Source: AV40 sp035948375 | GTDB lineage: Bacteria; Verrucomicrobiota; Verrucomicrobiia; Chthoniobacterales; UBA10450 | Direction: 5' to 3' | Length of the DNA: 64,000 bases | Assembly: GCA_035948375.1 (NCBI GenBank) | Contig: DASZJH010000092.1 | Location: 7,978 to 71,977 of the forward strand | Part shown: one piece after another, positions 50,728 to 58,332 of the stretch | Layout of the letters: every line of letters starts with the position of its first letter | How positions within the stretch are numbered: position 1 is the first letter of the stretch | Made by a program: the position numbers and the translations under genes | Notes under the pieces: generated by a model | The model's input: only the letters and a program-made list of their open reading frames with translations | What the model was told of the DNA's origin: nothing | Database searches by the model: none

Positions 50728-51423
50728 TCAGCCGAAGCGTTTTGCGATGACTTCCTCAGGGCGGATCAGTTTGCCGCGCCAGATGAACCCGCGTTTCACC
50801 CGCATTACGATTGTGCCGTCTTCTTCGGGGAAGTCTGCCGGTTCGTAGCTCAGTACGCGATGGTAGGCGCGATCAACCCGTTCCCGCGCCTCGATCTCTC
50901 GTACATCGAAGCGATGCAGGATTTCGACCAGCGAATGGATGGCGTTCTCCAGATTGTCGCGCCACTGTGAGACGCGGCTGCGCTTTCCTTTTTCTTGTGC
51001 CGCACTCGAGAGCTGTTCGCACAACCCGTTCAGATGGTCGTAGAGATAAACGAGATCGTGAATGAACGGTTTCTGGAGCGATTCGTGCAGAAAATTGTCG
51101 CGATACTTGCGCAGCTCGGAATGCAGCGAATCGAACAATTGCTGATTGACGCTCTCAGTGTTGCGAATCAAAGACAGTTGTTCGTCGATCTTGCGTAGTT
51201 GCTTTTCAAGGGCGGTCGCGTGTGAGGTTTCCATGGCCGCTGCAAACGCTTCGAATCTGCCGAGCAAATTTTTCTCCAGCGTCCGGAGCTGTTCCGCCAC
51301 CGGCTCCGCAGACTGGTCGTCCCCCACAATCATTGGGGACGTGGGCAACGTTTTCTCAGCCTCAGCGCTCAGCTGCTGCATCGCGGCCGTAAAATCTTCT
51401 TCGACTTTAATGGCTTTACTCAC
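50728..51423 (-). CDS. GrpE-like nucleotide-exchange protein
   Basis: 231 residues. The first 75 are acidic and variable, residues 75-140 form a coiled coil (AMETSHATALEKQLRKIDEQ; LFDSLHSELRKYRDNFLHES), and residues 140-231 match the GrpE helical and beta-wing region (DLVYLYDHLNGLCEQL; ENAIHSLVEILHRFDVREIE; DGTIVMRVKRGFIWRGKLIR). It is longer and more divergent than housekeeping GrpE. The GTG start overlaps the cobA-hemD stop as GTGA (51420-51423), so it belongs to the haem transcript yet stands directly before hsp70. Confidence 0.82.
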   Translation of the reverse strand: MSKAIKVEEDFTAAMQQLSAEAEKTLPTSPMIVGDDQSAEPVAEQLRTLEKNLLGRFEAFAAAMETSHATALEKQLRKIDEQLSLIRNTESVNQQLFDSLHSELRKYRDNFLHESLQKPFIHDLVYLYDHLNGLCEQLSSAAQEKGKRSRVSQWRDNLENAIHSLVEILHRFDVREIEARERVDRAYHRVLSYEPADFPEEDGTIVMRVKRGFIWRGKLIRPEEVIAKRFG

Positions 51424-52949
51424 GGCGCTTTCTCAGCTGCGAAAAATTTTCGGATCGCTTCAACCAAGCCTTCGATGTCGTGGCGCCGCGCTTCGATGTC
51501 GATCTTCAGCCCACGGTCGCGCGCAGTTTTGGATGTAATTGGCCCAATGCTCGCCACTCGAATTCCTTTTGGCCAGGCCAGGCCCAGCGCGAGAAAATTT
51601 TCCACCGTGGAAGAGCTGGTGAAGGTGATCAAATCCGCCCCCTCTTCCAAAAAACGGCGACGCGCGCCAGTAATGTCGCGCGTTTCCGGAACAGTTCGAT
51701 ACGCAGATGCTTCATCGACAATGGCCCCCAGCTTGGACAATTCCCTCGGTAGCACGTCCCGCGCCTTTTCCGCCCGCGCTATCAGGATTCGCAAATTTTC
51801 CACGCCTCCCTGCTTTCGAAATTCGCCCACCACAGCCTCTGCCACGAATTCATCCGGCTGAACATCGACATGCAGATGAAAATCTCGCACGCGCTGCGCA
51901 GTCGCCGGCCCGATTGCGGCGATCTTTGCCGCGCCAATCTCGCGCGCGTCGTCGTAAAGCTTGAAGAACATCTCGAAGAAGGCGTCGACGCCGTTTGGAC
52001 TCGTGAACACGATCCAGTCGTAGGTGTGCGCGTCCTGAACCAGCTCGCCGAATTCGCGCAAGTCGGTTGGCGGGTCGATTCGAATCGTTGGTAATTCGAT
52101 AACATCCGCGCCGAGCACGCGAAGCTGACTGGTCAGCGCGCCAGCCTGCTTTCGGGTTCGCGTAACCACGATTCGTTTCCCCGACAGCGGCCGCTGCTCG
52201 TACCAATTTAAGTGTTTGCGCAGCCCGACCACATCTCCGAACACGGCGACGGCCGGCGCCTCGAATTCCGCTTCAATCGCGCGCCTAGCAATGTTTTCCA
52301 AAGTTCCCGTCAACGTTTGTTGGCGACCGGTCGTTGCCCAACGTACCAGCGCCACCGGCAGATCAGGTCGCACTCCCTTCCCCATCATCTCGCGCGTAAT
52401 CGACTCAAGTCTCTCAACGCCCATCATCATCACTTGCGTCCCGCCCAACTTCGCCAGCGCCGAATAATCAATCGCGCTCTCTAATTTAGAAGGATCCTCA
52501 TGGCCGGTGAAAAATGTGACGTGGGAATTTTCGGCGCGATGAGTCACCGGAATTCCGGCATAAGCAGGTCCGGCGATCGCCGACGTGATTCCTGGAACAA
52601 TCTCGAAGGCAATTCCCGCATCGACAATCGCCTTGGCCTCCTCAGCGCCCCTACCGAAAACGAACGGGTCCCCGCCTTTCAATCGGACGACTTCTTTTCC
52701 CGCGCGCGCCTTTTCGGTGAGCAGTTTGTTGATTTCATCCTGACTCAGCGCGTGCTCGCCCGCTTTTTTCCCGGCATAAATAATTTCCGCGGCGTCGCGC
52801 GCCCACCCCAGCATCTCCGGATTCGCGAGATGATCGTAAACAATGACGTCTGCGTGCTCCATGCACTCCTTTGCCCGCAACGTGACCAGTCCAAGATCGC
52901 CCGGGCCAGCGCCTACTAAGTAAACTCTTCCACTCTTAGTCGTACTCAT
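51420..52949 (-). CDS. cobA-hemD: Fused uroporphyrinogen-III C-methyltransferase / uroporphyrinogen-III synthase
   Basis: 509 residues in two domains. The N-terminal SUMT part (1-245) shows GRVYLVGAGPGDLGLVTLRA, RLKGGDPFVFGRGAEEA and GITSAIAGPAYAGIPVTHR; it makes precorrin-2 for sirohaem and cobalamin branches. The C-terminal HemD part (about 255-505) shows GKRIVVTRTRKQAGALTSQL, DWIVFTSPNGVDAFFE and ITFTSSSTVENFLAL; it closes hydroxymethylbilane to uroporphyrinogen III. The fusion links product and consumer at the branch point. The ATG overlaps the hemC stop by four bases. Confidence 0.95.
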   Translation of the reverse strand: MSTTKSGRVYLVGAGPGDLGLVTLRAKECMEHADVIVYDHLANPEMLGWARDAAEIIYAGKKAGEHALSQDEINKLLTEKARAGKEVVRLKGGDPFVFGRGAEEAKAIVDAGIAFEIVPGITSAIAGPAYAGIPVTHRAENSHVTFFTGHEDPSKLESAIDYSALAKLGGTQVMMMGVERLESITREMMGKGVRPDLPVALVRWATTGRQQTLTGTLENIARRAIEAEFEAPAVAVFGDVVGLRKHLNWYEQRPLSGKRIVVTRTRKQAGALTSQLRVLGADVIELPTIRIDPPTDLREFGELVQDAHTYDWIVFTSPNGVDAFFEMFFKLYDDAREIGAAKIAAIGPATAQRVRDFHLHVDVQPDEFVAEAVVGEFRKQGGVENLRILIARAEKARDVLPRELSKLGAIVDEASAYRTVPETRDITGARRRFLEEGADLITFTSSSTVENFLALGLAWPKGIRVASIGPITSKTARDRGLKIDIEARRHDIEGLVEAIRKFFAAEKAP

Positions 52950-53890
52950 GCTCTTACTCGGATTTGCTCGAGTACCTGTGCAGCCAATTTCTCCGCATCC
53001 TCGCTTGGCCCGTTAACGAAAGCCTGCCGCGGCGCGGTTGCTCCCGGATCAAAGATTTGCCCATGGATTTTCATTGTCGATCCTTCGATCGTTGCCAAGA
53101 CCCCGACGGGTTGATTGCAATCAGCGTCTACCAACCGCAAGAACTCGCGTTCTGCTCGCAAGCTCAGCCGCGTGTCGAAATCGTTGATCGGCTCGAGCAT
53201 TTCTCGGAGTTGTTGATTGTCGGAGCGAATTTGCATTGCCACAACGCCTTGCCCGCCCGCGGGCACGAAAATTTCAGGCGAAAGAAGTGTCGTGAAAAAT
53301 TCATTGTTCTCGAACTCGATTCGCCGGCGTTCGGCTTTCAGCCCGAGCCGTTGCAAACCGGCGTTAGCCAGGATAATCGCGTGCCAACGATCAGTCGCCA
53401 GCTTGCGCAAACGAGTCGGCACGTTGCCCCGAAGATCGACAATCTCCAGGTCCGGCCGTTTCCAGCGGAGCTGATGTTGTCGCCGAACACTTCCCGTCGC
53501 GACGATTCCGTCTTTAGGTAGCGATTCCAGATCGCTCTGCGTTGTCGCCACCAATACATCATCGACCACTGCCCGCGGCAGGACAGCTGCGATTTCGGTG
53601 CGCGGCGACAATCTGCTCGGCAGGTCTTTCGCGCTATGCACCGCCAGATCGATCTGCTTTTCAACCAGACTGCGCTCAATTGAGTCGGTAAATAATCCCT
53701 TCCGGCCGGCCCTAACATCAACAATCGCCGTTTTTTCGTCGTCACCGCGCGTCTTAATGATTTCGATCTCGAACTTCAAATCGGCCCACCGTGCCTGCAA
53801 CGCATCAACCACCAGGCCGGTCTGCCGCAGCGCAAGCTCGCTTCCGCGCGTGCCAACTACGATTTTGATCCGGTGTGGACGCTTCACCAC
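52946..53890 (-). CDS. hemC: Porphobilinogen deaminase
   Basis: Polymerises four porphobilinogens into hydroxymethylbilane. 314 residues: VVGTRGSELALRQTGLVVDA, DLAVHSAKDLPSRL, ATGSVRRQHQLRWKRPDLE, and the cofactor-attachment Cys in RLVDADCNQPVGVLA near residue 240. Two consecutive GTG codons begin the gene; the upstream one (53888-53890) is used here. A palindromic repeat lies between it and hemA, only 42 bases. Confidence 0.96.
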   Translation of the reverse strand: MVKRPHRIKIVVGTRGSELALRQTGLVVDALQARWADLKFEIEIIKTRGDDEKTAIVDVRAGRKGLFTDSIERSLVEKQIDLAVHSAKDLPSRLSPRTEIAAVLPRAVVDDVLVATTQSDLESLPKDGIVATGSVRRQHQLRWKRPDLEIVDLRGNVPTRLRKLATDRWHAIILANAGLQRLGLKAERRRIEFENNEFFTTLLSPEIFVPAGGQGVVAMQIRSDNQQLREMLEPINDFDTRLSLRAEREFLRLVDADCNQPVGVLATIEGSTMKIHGQIFDPGATAPRQAFVNGPSEDAEKLAAQVLEQIRVRA

Positions 53891-53895
53891 GTTCC

Positions 53896-53937
53896 TGTAG
53901 CGGCGGTCTATGACCGCCGCAAACGCGGCCGCCTACA
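53896..53937. repeat. TGTAG...CTACA palindromic repeat between hemA and hemC
   Basis: Inner hairpin with perfect nine-base arms GCGGCGGTC (53900-53908) and GACCGCCGC (53912-53920), a second palindrome GCGGCCGC (53925-53932), and outer TGTAG (53896-53900) / CTACA (53933-53937). The hemA stop codon (TAG, minus strand 53935-53933) is part of the outer arm. Confidence 0.7.
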
Positions 53938-55003
53938 ACTCCGACGCGCGCAGTGATCCGTCTCCGACTGCTGGATGTTCGGCCGTTCCTTTCGCCCGAT
54001 TCAGGCCGCCCGCCATCGATTGTTCGAACTCGCCGACGTGCTGGGCAATGATCTCTTCCGCCGCGGCGATTTGTTCGCGCCGCATGGCCAACGATTGTTC
54101 GGCGATCGATTGCAACGAATCGATATCGTAAAGATAAACGCCCGCCAGATCATTCACTCCGATGTCGACGTTGCGCGGCACGGCGATGTCGACGATGAAG
54201 AGCGGCCGATCGATCCGATCACGCAGTGTTGGCGCAAGCTTCTCCCGCGAAAGCAACGGCACTTCGGAGGATGTCGATGTAATCAGAATATCGATCTCGC
54301 GGCATTCGTTAGGCCAGGTTTCAAACGGAACGGCACGAGCCGCAGTCAATTGTGCAAGACTCTCAGCGCGTTCGCCGGAACGATTACTCACGCGCAGATC
54401 GGCCACGCCGCGGGAAACCAATGCGCGCGCCGTCCTTTCGCTCGTTTCCCCGGCGCCAAGCACGAGCACTTTGCAGTTCCGAAGGTCGCCAAAAATCTTC
54501 TGAGCAAGATCGACCGCGACCGACCCGACCGACACCGCACCGCGGGTAATGTCAGTGTGCGTCCGAACTTGTTTGGCCACACGAAAAGCGCGTTGAAACA
54601 GTCGGTGCAGGTGCGAACCAGCCGCGCCTGATGAGCTCGCCGCTTCATAAGCCTTTTTTGCCTGACCGAGAATTTCCGTTTCACCAACAACCATCGAATC
54701 GATTCCACACGTCACACGAAACAGATGACGAACACATTGCGCGTCTTCATATCGATAGAACGGGGCCGATTCGCGCGAAGCGTGGATGTCGATCTTCCGA
54801 TCGAGACAGCGCGCAATGTCCAATGTCGAAACGCGTGATTCCGATGCGCCGTAGACTTCAACCCGATTACATGTCGCCAATAGCAGCGCTTCAGCGCAAC
54901 CAGACTTTCGCAACAGGGAATCGATCTCGGCGTTGCCGCCAAAACGTTCCAATGTCGCGACATCCGCTGTGTGATAGCTCACGCCGACACAAAAAAGATT
55001 CAT
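53933..55003 (-). CDS. hemA: Glutamyl-tRNA reductase
   Basis: NADPH-dependent reduction of glutamyl-tRNA to glutamate-1-semialdehyde, first committed step of C5 haem synthesis. ATG at 55001-55003 (MNLFCVGVSYHTADVATLER) overlaps the ccsA-like stop as ATGA. Catalytic Cys is in LLATCNRVEVYGAS near residue 48; the NADPH domain has VLVLGAGETSERTARALVSR. 356 residues, shorter than the usual 420, because the dimerisation helix region is reduced and the gene ends in a palindromic repeat (SEL then TTG TAG context). Truncation by repeat insertion is possible. Confidence 0.94.
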   Translation of the reverse strand: MNLFCVGVSYHTADVATLERFGGNAEIDSLLRKSGCAEALLLATCNRVEVYGASESRVSTLDIARCLDRKIDIHASRESAPFYRYEDAQCVRHLFRVTCGIDSMVVGETEILGQAKKAYEAASSSGAAGSHLHRLFQRAFRVAKQVRTHTDITRGAVSVGSVAVDLAQKIFGDLRNCKVLVLGAGETSERTARALVSRGVADLRVSNRSGERAESLAQLTAARAVPFETWPNECREIDILITSTSSEVPLLSREKLAPTLRDRIDRPLFIVDIAVPRNVDIGVNDLAGVYLYDIDSLQSIAEQSLAMRREQIAAAEEIIAQHVGEFEQSMAGGLNRAKGTAEHPAVGDGSLRASEL

Positions 55004-55791
55004 GGCGTGTGCGTTTGGGCCGTGAACGTAATTCCCCACAAGAGTGTCAAGGCCGCGCTAAAGCCGACGATGCAAAGTGCCGCCACACGTTTTGGGGCAA
55101 ACCAGCGCAGATAGCGGCCCTGCAAAATCAGCGCATACAAGATCCAGACGCCGATTGCGCAGATGATTTGCGGCCACGGCAATGGCTCGCCCACAAAAAA
55201 TCCGCTGATTAATCCGAGCGTATAAAGAACGAAACCCCACCACAGAAGTCGCGTGATCGCCGCGAAAAGGTCGGTCAGCGGCGGCAAATGAAAAAAGATC
55301 GAGTGGAGATGGTGAGTCTTGAGCTGACGCTCTTGGACGAGATACATCACGCCGGCGATGCCGGACAACGCGAAAGCCCCGTAAGCGACCAGCGACATAG
55401 ACGCATGAAATTCCAGCCACGAATTCGCCGGCAACTTCGGCCGATGTGGATGATCGATCGGCGCGATTAGCGCAAAAATTTGGAGTAAGGCAACGACCGG
55501 CGCGGTGAATGCGCCCATGAGCGACAGCCGATACGCCGGACCCACTACGATGTAGAAAAGCGCCACCGACCACGCGACGAAAATGATGACTTCAAACAAA
55601 TTTGTGATCGGGCAGCGGCCGAGTTCGCGTCCACGGATCGACAGAAACGCGGTTTGAAGAATGAAGCCGAGACCGACCGCAAAAAAATTGAACCGCATCG
55701 GCCGAAAGATGCCGCCACGGATCTGGACAACAGTGTGCGCAATCGCCGCCAGAAAACAGACAGTTGAAGCAATGAGAAGATATCGATCCAC
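55000..55791 (-). CDS. Cytochrome c biogenesis CcsA/HemX-like membrane protein
   Basis: 263 residues with about eight hydrophobic helices. ELGRCPITNLFEVIIFVAWS and SWLEFHASMSLVAYGAFALS are family signatures with conserved His, and YLVQERQLKTHHLHSIFF lies on the loop. It lacks a clear WWD motif, so it is nearer to HemX than to haem-ligating CcsA. HemX-type proteins control GluTR level in Bacillus; an equivalent role is suggested by the ATGA overlap with hemA (inference). It is the first gene of the haem operon. Confidence 0.88.
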   Translation of the reverse strand: MDRYLLIASTVCFLAAIAHTVVQIRGGIFRPMRFNFFAVGLGFILQTAFLSIRGRELGRCPITNLFEVIIFVAWSVALFYIVVGPAYRLSLMGAFTAPVVALLQIFALIAPIDHPHRPKLPANSWLEFHASMSLVAYGAFALSGIAGVMYLVQERQLKTHHLHSIFFHLPPLTDLFAAITRLLWWGFVLYTLGLISGFFVGEPLPWPQIICAIGVWILYALILQGRYLRWFAPKRVAALCIVGFSAALTLLWGITFTAQTHTP

Positions 55792-56091
55792 CGGAGCGTT
55801 CTAGTTTAGGTCGGCGGCGCAGGTTGGCAATGCAGCGCTTGCCGGATAACCGGTGCGGCCGCTTTTAGTTTGGAGCGAGCGGGATCAGGAGATTGCAATC
55901 CGCCCGCTGATGACGACCGCACCGGCGGACTTATCCGCATGTGAAGTGACCGATTCGACCAAACTCCCAATTGCCGAAAACGTTCTCACATCGACTAATA
56001 CGAGATTGGAACGGTGAAGTTCGGGAAAATCTAGTATGCGAAAAATTCCGGCGGCGTTGACCTCCCGCGCGCTCCCGCTAGCATCGTCTTC
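55792..56091. other. Intergenic region between divergent ccsA-like gene and apt
   Basis: Exactly 300 bases, the longest gene-free stretch in the window. I see no ORF with coding character, no RNA gene and no repeat. A weak promoter candidate for apt lies at its right end (TTGACC 56057-56062, 16-base spacer, TAGCAT 56079-56084). The haem operon promoter should also lie here, but I find no convincing pair of boxes for it. Confidence 0.6.
56057..56084 (+). promoter_or_regulatory. Candidate promoter for apt
   Basis: TTGACC and TAGCAT separated by 16 bases, with the -10 box ending eight bases before the GTG start of apt. It would give a leaderless message, similar to the asd candidate. Low confidence. 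Confidence 0.3.
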
Positions 56092-56622
56092 GTGAACTCC
56101 GATGCCCTCGACAAACTCCGCGCTGGTGTGCGCGACGTGCCGGATTTTCCAAAGAAGGGTATCATCTTTAAAGACATCACGCCGATCTTGAAAGATGGCG
56201 CGTTGTTTCGCTCATCCGTCGATCTTTTTCTTGAGCAATGCGCCGGCAAGAAGATCGACAAAATCGTTGGAATCGACGCCCGCGGCTTTCTATTTGGCTC
56301 CGCTGTCGCCTACGAGCTCGGCATCGGCTTTGTTCCGCTTCGCAAGAAAGGGCGGCTCCCCTACAAAACCGAAAGTGCGAAATACTCGCTCGAGTACGGC
56401 GAAGCCGAGATGGAATTGCACGTCGACGCGGTCGTTCGCGGCGAGCGAATCATTTTAATCGACGATTTGCTCGCGACCGGCGGAACCTCAGCGTCGGCGG
56501 CAACGCTGATCGAAAAAGTCGGCGGCGAGCTGGTCGCCGCGATTTTCTTGATCGAGCTGGAGTTCTTGAACGGCCGGGAAAAGCTCAAACCAATCCCGAT
56601 CGTCTCATTTCTTAAGTACTAG
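56092..56622 (+). CDS. apt: Adenine phosphoribosyltransferase
   Basis: Salvages adenine to AMP with PRPP. 176 residues from GTG at 56092: LRAGVRDVPDFPKKGIIFKD, IVGIDARGFLFGSAVAYELG and the PRPP loop IILIDDLLATGGTSASAATL. Normal length. The stop TAG shares the four bases CTAG (56619-56622) with the stop of the convergent DUF6572-like gene, so the two genes end on the same tetranucleotide. Confidence 0.96.
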   Translation: MNSDALDKLRAGVRDVPDFPKKGIIFKDITPILKDGALFRSSVDLFLEQCAGKKIDKIVGIDARGFLFGSAVAYELGIGFVPLRKKGRLPYKTESAKYSLEYGEAEMELHVDAVVRGERIILIDDLLATGGTSASAATLIEKVGGELVAAIFLIELEFLNGREKLKPIPIVSFLKY

Positions 56623-56969
56623 GCGGCTTCTTTCACGACCACCTGCACATCGATCTCCTGATGCGCGAGCTGTTGGCGAATCTGGCCGAGTAGTTCGATC
56701 GCCCGCGCCAGCGGCATGTGCGCGCACCGCACTTCGATTCGCGCGCGTTTTTGCGCAAGCTTTGGATCCGACTCCGCAAACTCGCCATCGAGCAAGAACG
56801 AAATGTAGGCATTGAACCGCTCCTGTAGGTGGAACAACTGCTCGTCGGAATCATTCCACGGTTCAGGCTCGTTCATCACCAGCACCGCCTCGTCAGTTTT
56901 TAGGTCGTGCGCGATCACATCGATCACGCCGACGCGGCTCTCATGATGTTCACGCTGCGGAGCGTCCAT
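56619..56969 (-). CDS. DUF6572-like protein
   Basis: 116 residues from ATG at 56967-56969; the long frame upstream is the shadow of queF. VGVIDVIAHDLKTDEAVLVM then EPWNDSDEQLFHLQERFNAY and ISFLLDGEFAESDP look like the DUF6572 pattern (acidic strand, W-x-x-x-x-x-x-L-x-x-L-Q helix, ...FLLDGEF). The second half (RIEVRCAHMPLARAIELLGQ) is a helix-strand unit. Function unknown. Confidence 0.78.
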   Translation of the reverse strand: MDAPQREHHESRVGVIDVIAHDLKTDEAVLVMNEPEPWNDSDEQLFHLQERFNAYISFLLDGEFAESDPKLAQKRARIEVRCAHMPLARAIELLGQIRQQLAHQEIDVQVVVKEAA

Positions 56970-56980
56970 AGGATTTGAAG

Positions 56981-57014
56981 GTTGAACGTTGGCTTGTGCA
57001 CGTTGAACGTTCAA
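56981..57014. promoter_or_regulatory. Operator-like repeat upstream of queF
   Basis: GTTGAACGTT occurs at 56981-56990 and 57002-57011, 21 bases apart (two helical turns), and the second is part of a perfect 12-base palindrome TTGAACGTTCAA (57003-57014) four bases before the queF start. No preQ1 riboswitch-like structure is evident. A repressor site is possible but unproven. Confidence 0.35.
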
Positions 57015-57017
57015 GCA

Positions 57018-57464
57018 ATGAAGCGGACGAAACCGGCGGGCGGATCCCTCACGTTGCTCGGCCGGAGCGAAACAAAATTGCCAGCGGCACCGTCCGAAGC
57101 GCGATTGGAAACATTTCCGAATCCGACGCGACGTAATTACCACATTCATTTCGAGACAGATGATTTTACCTGTCTTTGTCCGGTCACCGGCCAGCCCGAT
57201 TTCGCCAGGATCGACATCGACTACGTGCCGGACCGTCTTTGCGTCGAAAGCAAATCGCTGAAGTTTTATCTCGCGTCCTATCGAAACGAGCGCGCTTTTA
57301 ACGAAGCGGTTACCAATCGGATTCTCGACGATTTCGTGAAAGCATGCGCGCCCCGCGAAACTGTCGTGACCGCGCAATTCTCCGCGCGCGGCGGCATCGC
57401 GCTCACCGTGCGGGCTGAGTATCCCGACGTCGCCGAGAAAAGAATTGGCCGTGATGGCCGATGA
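57018..57464 (+). CDS. queF: NADPH-dependent 7-cyano-7-deazaguanine reductase
   Basis: Reduces the nitrile preQ0 to the amine preQ1. ATG at 57018 (MKRTKPAGGSLTLLGRSETK) gives 148 residues, the unimodular short type. Thioimide-forming Cys is in TCLCPVTGQPDFARIDIDY, the substrate motif is CVESKSLKFYLASYRNERAF, and the end has SARGGIALTVRAEYPD. It overlaps queC as ATGA (57461-57464). Confidence 0.95.
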   Translation: MKRTKPAGGSLTLLGRSETKLPAAPSEARLETFPNPTRRNYHIHFETDDFTCLCPVTGQPDFARIDIDYVPDRLCVESKSLKFYLASYRNERAFNEAVTNRILDDFVKACAPRETVVTAQFSARGGIALTVRAEYPDVAEKRIGRDGR

Positions 57465-58144
57465 AGCACGCGATTGTTCTCCTCAGCGGCGGCCTTGATT
57501 CGGCCACCACACTCGCGATTGCCCGCTCGCAAGATTACGAAACCTACGCGCTCTCGTTCGATTACGGACAGCGTCACAAACGCGAGCTCGACGCCGCGAA
57601 GAAAATTGCGAGATCGTTGGGCGCGAAAAAACATCTCGTCGTTGAGATCGACAATCAGATCTTTGCCGGCTCTGCCTTGACCGGCGATGTCGATGTTCCG
57701 AAATCGCGGTCGGACAAAGAAATCGAAACCGGCATTCCGGTGACCTACGTTCCCGCCAGAAACACGATCTTTCTGGCGCACGCGCTGGCCTGGGCGGAAA
57801 CGATTCCGGCCGGCCACATTTTCATCGGCGCCAATGCGATCGATTACAGCGGTTATCCCGATTGCCGGCCGGAATTCATCGCGCTCTTCGAAACATTGGC
57901 GAACATCGCGACCAAAGGGGGCGTTGAAGGCGCGCGGCTCCAGATCCACGCGCCGCTGATCAAAATGTCGAAAGCAGACATTGTTCGAAAGGCTGTCGAG
58001 CTCGATGTCGATCTTTCGCTCACTCACAGTTGCTACGATCCGTCGCCGAACGGGCGGGCGTGTGGGCAATGCGATTCTTGCCAGCTGCGCCAAAGAGGTT
58101 TTCGCGAAGCCGGAATCAAAGATCCGATTCGCTACGCGGCCTGA
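57461..58144 (+). CDS. queC: 7-cyano-7-deazaguanine synthase
   Basis: ATP-dependent conversion of carboxy-deazaguanine to preQ0. 227 residues: PP-loop VLLSGGLDSATTLAIARSQD, SFDYGQRHKRELDAAKK, VTYVPARNTIFLAHALAWAE, and the zinc Cys cluster in THSCYDPSPNGRACGQCDSC. It is coupled to queF upstream and to a small membrane protein downstream (TGATG). With queF and the distant tgt it covers three queuosine steps; queD and queE are not in the window. Confidence 0.96.
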   Translation: MKHAIVLLSGGLDSATTLAIARSQDYETYALSFDYGQRHKRELDAAKKIARSLGAKKHLVVEIDNQIFAGSALTGDVDVPKSRSDKEIETGIPVTYVPARNTIFLAHALAWAETIPAGHIFIGANAIDYSGYPDCRPEFIALFETLANIATKGGVEGARLQIHAPLIKMSKADIVRKAVELDVDLSLTHSCYDPSPNGRACGQCDSCQLRQRGFREAGIKDPIRYAA

Positions 58145-58332
58145 TGCGCAACATTTTCGAGCTGACCAAGCGCGAACAACGCATCGTCATTGTGATCGTT
58201 GCGGCCTTGGTCTTGTTCGCATTGGCAAAACACTTGTGGCAAACCAAGCCGCAACCGGTTCCGGCCGCAACGACATCGACAACATCACAGACTCCGCCGC
58301 CCCAAAAAGAAGAGACTGAGTCGGATGATTAG
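58144..58332 (+). CDS. Small single-span membrane protein
   Basis: 62 residues starting with an ATG that shares one base with the queC stop (TGATG). A basic-acidic N-terminal helix (RNIFELTKREQR), one transmembrane helix at about 14-28 (IVIVIVAALVLFALA) and a Thr/Pro/Gln/Glu C-terminal tail ending in ESDD. The topology would be like a small anchor or scaffold. No family recognised. Its TAG overlaps the TAA of the convergent NlpC-like gene. Confidence 0.72.
   Translation: MRNIFELTKREQRIVIVIVAALVLFALAKHLWQTKPQPVPAATTSTTSQTPPPQKEETESDD

Noticed and set aside
2603..53441. Exact GATCGACAATCTCC at 2603, 16828 and 53434 taken as a separate longer repeat
   Set aside because: All three are read on the minus strand as EIVDL in hutI, recJ and hemC, so the extension beyond the octamer can be explained by the shared peptide.
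55792..56091. tRNA or small RNA in the longest intergenic region
   Set aside because: No cloverleaf, T-loop-like GGTTCGAAT or strong hairpin with T-tract could be found by eye.
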